Assembly: GCA_002361955.1 (NCBI GenBank)
Contig: DESK01000009.1
Span: 1 to 19,023, forward strand
DNA from: Lachnospiraceae bacterium UBA3316
GTDB lineage: Bacteria; Bacillota; Clostridia; Lachnospirales; Lachnospiraceae
Length of the DNA stretch: 19,023 nt
Reading direction: 5' to 3'
The translations under genes were made by a program, and so were the position numbers. Within the stretch, counting starts at the first letter, position 1, and each line of letters starts with the position of its first letter. The notes below the pieces were generated by a model. It made no database searches and had not been told where the DNA came from. It was given only the letters and a program-made list of their open reading frames with translations. This document shows positions 15,968-19,023 of the stretch, in pieces.

Positions 15968-16642
15968 TTACTCGTCTTCTCTTAAACTGTTGATGATCGA
16001 CTCCCTCTGGTTCTCGATATGGTCCCTGATGGCCGCCCCCGCCTTCTCCCGGTCGCGGGCCCCCAGGGCCTCCCGGATCGTCTCATGCTCTCTCAGAAGC
16101 ACGGGATACATCTCACGGTCCTTCAGATATTCCATGCGGTAGCGGTACATCTGCTCCCGGAGGTTATTCAGGATCTGCATCAGCCGCCGGTTGTTGGTGG
16201 CCTCGTAAATGATCTCGTGAAAATTCATATCGGCCTTCCCGCAGACAAGGAGATCCTCCCCCTCCAGCGCCCTGCGGAACTCCTCGTTCGCCTGCCCCAG
16301 CCTGTCCAGCTGCTCCTGCGTGACATTCTCACAGGCATCCCGCACGGCCAGCTCCTCCAGGGCCGTCCGAACCTCCAGCACGTCCTCCAGATCCTTCACG
16401 GTGATCTTCGCCACCTCGGCGCCCTTCCGGGGAATCATCTGCACCAGCCCCTCCAGCTCCAGCTTTCGGATAGCCTCCCGCACCGGGGTACGGCTTACGC
16501 CCAGCCGGTTGGCCAGCTGAATCTCCATCAGCCTCTCCCCCGGCTTCAGATCCCCCCGCAGGATCGCCTGACGCAGGGAGTTAAATACCACATCCCGCAG
16601 TGGCAGGTATGCATCCATCTTAATCTCAAAATCAGTGGTCAT
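15968..16642 (-). CDS. GntR-family transcriptional regulator, FadR/FCD subfamily
   Basis: A 224-residue regulator. The winged-helix DNA-binding domain is at about 12-78 (LANRLGVSRTPVREAIRKLE is the recognition region). The C-terminal FCD ligand-binding domain is at about 85-215, with the usual metal-ligand set: D138, H142, H186 and H208. Members sense small carboxylates or sugar acids; the ligand here is unknown. GGAGGAG precedes the ATG. Its ATG overlaps the ispE stop by 4 bases (ATGA), so it is co-translated with ispE. A FadR-type palindrome in the ispE leader suggests it controls its own operon. A strong terminator follows. Confidence 0.92.
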   Translation of the reverse strand: MTTDFEIKMDAYLPLRDVVFNSLRQAILRGDLKPGERLMEIQLANRLGVSRTPVREAIRKLELEGLVQMIPRKGAEVAKITVKDLEDVLEVRTALEELAVRDACENVTQEQLDRLGQANEEFRRALEGEDLLVCGKADMNFHEIIYEATNNRRLMQILNNLREQMYRYRMEYLKDREMYPVLLREHETIREALGARDREKAGAAIRDHIENQRESIINSLREDE

Positions 16643-17517
16643 ACAGCTCCTCCATTGTTAAATACCCGTGTGAGGTACACCTGCCTGGCCAGGCTTCCTC
16701 TCCGCAGTCTCTCATAGGCTGCCCGGGCCTGTTCCTTATCCTCAAACAGCCCAAACACCGTAGGCCCGCTGCCGCTCATCATAGCCCCTGCAGCGCCGCA
16801 ATTCAGCATCTCCTCCTTGATCTCACCGATGACAGGATACGCGGGGATCGTCACGGTCTCCAGCACGTTTCCCATCAGTGAGGCCAGGCGGCGCAGATCC
16901 CCGTCCCGGAGGGCCTGAATCTGCCCGTCAATATCCGGATGCTCCGCCAGCTGATCCGCCTTAAGATTTGAATACACAAACTTGGTAGAGACATGGATCC
17001 CCGGCTTGGCAATCAGCAGGCTGCACTTGGGCATAGGGGGCAGCTTCGTGAGCTTTTCCCCGATGCCTTCCGCCAGCGCCGTCCCCCGCATGACACAGTA
17101 AGGAACATCGGCTCCGATCTTCACGCCGCGCTCCATCAGCTCCTGCTTCGTGAGCCCCAGCTCAAACATCCGGTTGAGCCCCACCAGCACGGCGGCCGCG
17201 TCGGAGCTTCCTCCCGCCATGCCCGCGGCCACCGGGATCACCTTCCGAAGCTTGATCGACACGCCCTTTGAAATCCCGAATTCATCCATCAAAAGCTGTG
17301 CCGCCTTGTACACCAGATTATTTTCATTAACCGGCAGATACTGCAGGTTTGTCTTTACCCGGATTCCCGGTTTATCCGCCTTGTGGATTTCGATCTCGTC
17401 GTAGAGTTTGATGGTCTGCATAATCATCCGGACCTCATGGTAGCCGTCTTCCCGTTTCCCCACCACGTCCAGTCCCAGGTTGATCTTTGCGAGAGCTTTC
17501 AGCCTGATTTCCTTCAT
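16639..17517 (-). CDS. ispE: 4-diphosphocytidyl-2-C-methyl-D-erythritol kinase
   Basis: A 292-residue GHMP-family kinase that phosphorylates CDP-methylerythritol in the MEP isoprenoid pathway (cytoplasm). N-terminal KALAKINLGL includes the conserved Lys (K11). KREDGYHEV (21-29) binds substrate. The ATP loop is PVAAGMAGGSSDAA (95-108), catalytic Asp is D137 in GADVPY, and the C-terminal MMSGSGPTVFGLF (246-258) is typical. The frame is open for 65 codons further upstream, but the ATG at 17517 is preceded by AAAGGAGGAC and starts the family's usual N-terminus. It is first in a two-gene operon with gntR. Confidence 0.96.
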   Translation of the reverse strand: MKEIRLKALAKINLGLDVVGKREDGYHEVRMIMQTIKLYDEIEIHKADKPGIRVKTNLQYLPVNENNLVYKAAQLLMDEFGISKGVSIKLRKVIPVAAGMAGGSSDAAAVLVGLNRMFELGLTKQELMERGVKIGADVPYCVMRGTALAEGIGEKLTKLPPMPKCSLLIAKPGIHVSTKFVYSNLKADQLAEHPDIDGQIQALRDGDLRRLASLMGNVLETVTIPAYPVIGEIKEEMLNCGAAGAMMSGSGPTVFGLFEDKEQARAAYERLRRGSLARQVYLTRVFNNGGAV

Positions 17518-18082
17518 ACTGTCCTCCTTTGCACTTTGTATACAAAATTCCGTGTATGGATATTTTACCATGTATGCCCCAAATGTCAAGACGGGGGCTT
17601 TGATTCCCGGAAAATTGATAAGGCGGGGATATCTCCAGAGCCTTCTGTGAGATCTCCCCGCCTTGTAAAATACGTGACAGCTTTTTGCACGGGATCTTGT
17701 GTTTCCCGGCATACTTCTGCGCGGCGGAATTCTTCACACAACAGAGCGTTTTTACGCTTTTCGCCGGATCAGCGCCAAAGGCGTTTTTCGCAATCTTTTT
17801 GATGCTTTTCGGCAGGTACACCTGCAGCCTTTTGCCCTGCGAAAAGGCCTCCGCCCCGATCTCCTTCACCAGGCTGCCCCCGATCTCCGATTGGACTATC
17901 ACCTTTGATCCGGCGGCCAGCTTTTCCTTCACGGCGACCACCACATAGCTTTCCTTCTTCGGACGGTAACCGTACTCCACGCCGTCCACCGTAACATTCC
18001 CGGCTGCCTGCGCCAGCTTGACACATACAAGCATTGCCAGAAAAAGAAGCATCAACGATATTTTTATTTTCCAGTTTTTCAT
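17435..18082 (-). CDS. Small secreted BspA-type LRR protein, frame lacking its expected stop
   Basis: The signal peptide is at 1-27 (MKNWKIKISL then a hydrophobic core ending LAQAAG). The start was chosen because AAGGAG lies 7 bases before this ATG; an earlier in-frame ATG (18100) has no such site. Residues 28-135 form a short LRR_5/BspA-like unit (VKEIGAEAF, LQVYLPKSIKKIAKNAFG, then the usual closing strand NSAAQKYAGKHKIPCKKL). Such domains normally end within a residue or two of this point. Here the frame continues through a terminator-like hairpin (17620-17664) and the ispE promoter, stopping only inside ispE, for 215 residues in total. The last 80 residues look like untranslated DNA. The stop was probably lost by mutation, or there is a sequence error. 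Function is unknown. Confidence 0.6.
   Translation of the reverse strand: MKNWKIKISLMLLFLAMLVCVKLAQAAGNVTVDGVEYGYRPKKESYVVVAVKEKLAAGSKVIVQSEIGGSLVKEIGAEAFSQGKRLQVYLPKSIKKIAKNAFGADPAKSVKTLCCVKNSAAQKYAGKHKIPCKKLSRILQGGEISQKALEISPPYQFSGNQSPRLDIWGIHGKISIHGILYTKCKGGQYEGNQAESSRKDQPGTGRGGETGRRLP
17535..17546 (-). promoter_or_regulatory. Palindromic operator candidate in the ispE-gntR leader
   Basis: A perfect 12-bp palindrome, TTTGTATACAAA, lies between the ispE promoter and its ribosome site, about 10-20 bases after the expected transcript start. FadR-subfamily GntR proteins bind palindromes of the form T-N-GT-N-AC-N-A with GTATAC-like centres, and the operon encodes such a regulator, so autoregulation is inferred. 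A second imperfect palindrome, ATGG/CCAT, flanks the -10 box (17557-17572). Confidence 0.6.
17562..17589 (-). promoter_or_regulatory. Sigma-A type promoter of ispE-gntR
   Basis: Minus strand: perfect -35 TTGACA (17584-17589), 16-bp spacer, -10 TAAAAT (17562-17567, one mismatch). It lies 45 bases upstream of the ispE ATG and downstream of the hairpin that ends the preceding gene. Confidence 0.75.
17620..17664 (-). terminator. Terminator-like hairpin after the small LRR protein gene
   Basis: AAGGCGGGGAGATCTC (17649-17664, minus strand) pairs with GAGATATCCCCGCCTT (17620-17635) with one mismatch. The stem is extended inside by a CAGA/TCTG pair. It is A-rich on both sides and followed by TTATCAATTTT, a weak T tract. 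It sits about 15 bases after the expected end of the LRR domain but inside the open frame. Confidence 0.7.
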
Positions 18083-18427
18083 AGGTATTCTCCTTTTCAT
18101 ACTCTGAGCTGCCCCATAAAGAGGACTGACCGTTCGTTCCAAATCAGCAATTCTCCCATACCCTCCCCGTTTCTTATTTAAGAATTATCAATGTTATTAC
18201 TGATCTTTGTTATGCCATATCATGCTCTAAGCACTTTTTCAATACCTAATATGTTTTTATAGTGGCTTTATTGTAATGATCGTAACTGTTCAGTTCTCTC
18301 ACAGTTACAATGCAAAATTCCATCGTCGCCGACGATGGAATTTTAAGTATTCTTGTATCATATGATTTAGGCGTCAAAACTGGTTTACGGATTATACCGC
18401 GCACAGCGCTCCCACCTGGCCTGACCA
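18083..18427. other. Intergenic region upstream of the small LRR gene
   Basis: 345 bases without a supported gene. It contains the two-hairpin repeat (18276-18344) and an AT-rich stretch where a promoter for the LRR gene would be expected. The best candidate there, TTGAAA with a 17-base gap to TATGGC (around 18208-18236, minus strand), is poor. A 20-codon frame (18097-18159) ends just before the LRR start. Confidence 0.5.
18276..18344 (-). repeat. Two-hairpin intergenic repeat, copy 2
   Basis: Hairpin A: GTAACTGT (18282-18289) with ACAGTTAC (18301-18308), perfect 8 bp. Hairpin B: AAAATTCCATCGTCG (18314-18328) with its exact complement at 18330-18344, a 15-bp perfect stem around one base. The same order and spacing occur in copy 1 at 12-87. 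It lies 84 bases downstream of the end of the minus-strand InlB/FN3 remnant. A TTTTAAG tract follows hairpin B on the plus strand. Confidence 0.7.
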
Positions 18428-19001
18428 TTAACTAATAATCTTCACCCCGCTGTATTTTCCGTACACTCTCTTTCCTGCGGAATCCAGCTTATAGGCCCGT
18501 GCCTTTATATAATATGTCCTGCCTTTCCGTAGCTTTTTGAGAGTCAGCACACTTCTCTTCTTTCTCTGCCTTGCGAAAGCTCCTTCTCCGGCTGTAAACG
18601 ATCTGATAACCGTCTGCCCCGGGCACCTTCTTCCATCTCAGCCGGAGCTTCTTCTTTTTCGTAATGGAGGGCTCCTCCAGTGAAACTCTCCGGGCAGAAA
18701 TTTTTTTCCATCGGGCGTAAAGCAGCTGGTCGGCACTTCCCACCAGCGCATCTCGCCGGATCCTCCCCCCGCCCGTCCCGGCTGTATACCAGCCCAGGAA
18801 AACGCAGCCCTTCTTTCTGGGCGCAGGAAGCGTTCCGTAGGGCAGCCCTTCGCTTGCCACGCAGCAGGTTTCCCTGCACCATCCTCCGTTCGGATCCAGA
18901 CTAATTTTCCGAGCCTTTCTGTAATATGCACACCAATTTACAACTTTTGGGTAAAATAAAGATACAAACCCGTGTTCTTTACCATGTTCTTTATTATACA
19001 A
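18428..19001 (-). pseudogene. Remnant of a secreted InlB-repeat/FN3 protein gene, frameshifted
   Basis: One frame (18489-19001) gives an InlB B-repeat (Flg_new type, about residues 32-100: ISLDPNGG, then YGTLPAPRKKGCVFLGWYTA, then LYARWKK). The first half of an FN3 domain follows (LRLRWKKVPGADGYQIVYSR). After a purine-rich run at 18552-18569 the frame drifts into nonsense and stops. Shifting by one base restores the FN3 second half (SVLTLKKLRKGRTYYIKAR, then AYKLDSAGKRVYGKYSG, then VKIIS) to a TAA at 18428. There is no ribosome site, signal peptide or good ATG upstream; only a TTG at 19001 is available. It is probably the decayed 3' part of a larger gene. A sequencing error could explain the shift but not the missing 5' end. 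Confidence 0.75.
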
Positions 19002-19023
19002 TAAAAGCGGTTAACAAAAACTA

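Noticed and set aside
17518..17712. Extended N-terminus for IspE (65 further codons)
   Set aside because: The extension translates the terminator hairpin and promoter, while the shorter start has an ideal ribosome site and the family N-terminus.
18097..18159. 20-codon frame before the small LRR gene, preceded by GGGGAGGG
   Set aside because: The ribosome-like site is too close to the ATG and the peptide has no notable features. It may be chance, though it ends just before the LRR ribosome site.
18246..18428. 60-codon minus-strand frame after the InlB/FN3 remnant
   Set aside because: It is translated from the two-hairpin repeat. The matching frame in copy 1 is broken by a stop after five codons, so it is not coding.

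Overview
The window reads as chromosomal DNA of a Gram-positive, endospore-forming member of the Clostridia, most likely a Lachnospiraceae relative. The evidence is a gerA-type germination operon and spoIIR, the non-mevalonate isoprenoid gene ispE, a run of large secreted proteins built from FIVAR, LamG, FN3 and BspA-type leucine-rich repeats, strong AGGAGG ribosome sites, and a GC-rich codon choice with AT-rich intergenic DNA. The species cannot be fixed from the sequence alone. No tRNA, rRNA, CRISPR array, transposase or phage gene is seen.

Layout. (1) 1-8.1 kb, minus strand: two large exported proteins with no catalytic domain that I can recognise, a 664-residue FN3-repeat protein and an 1833-residue modular protein (discoidin-like, LamG, FIVAR, Ig-like and LRR_5 modules). 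Each has its own promoter, and a terminator lies between them. (2) 8.2-9.6 kb, minus strand: a stand-alone CobO/BtuR-type P-loop protein and a double-OB-fold SSB-like protein. (3) 10.0-11.8 kb, plus strand: typA/bipA with a structured leader, ending in a terminator shared with the convergent spoIIR. (4) 11.9-15.8 kb, minus strand: a sporulation/germination block, gerAA-gerAB-(short gerAC-like)-spoIIR. (5) 16.0-17.5 kb, minus strand: ispE-gntR, translationally coupled, with a promoter, a palindromic operator candidate and a strong terminator. (6) 17.4-19.0 kb, minus strand: a small secreted LRR protein whose reading frame lacks a stop before its terminator hairpin, and a frameshifted InlB-repeat/FN3 gene remnant at the window edge.

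The most interesting signals lie outside the genes. Two families of structured intergenic elements each occur twice. One has a CATGC/GCATG core hairpin and sits in the 5' leaders of typA (plus strand) and gerAA (minus strand), in the sense orientation at both. The other has two tandem hairpins and lies 3' of two secreted-protein genes at opposite ends of the window, again in the same orientation relative to the gene. Other notable points are the TTTGTATACAAA palindrome between the ispE promoter and its ribosome site (probable autoregulation by the GntR protein), 9-bp iterated repeats over the cobO-like promoter, a GerAC-like lipoprotein about half the usual length, and a near-leaderless upstream ORF before the giant surface protein.
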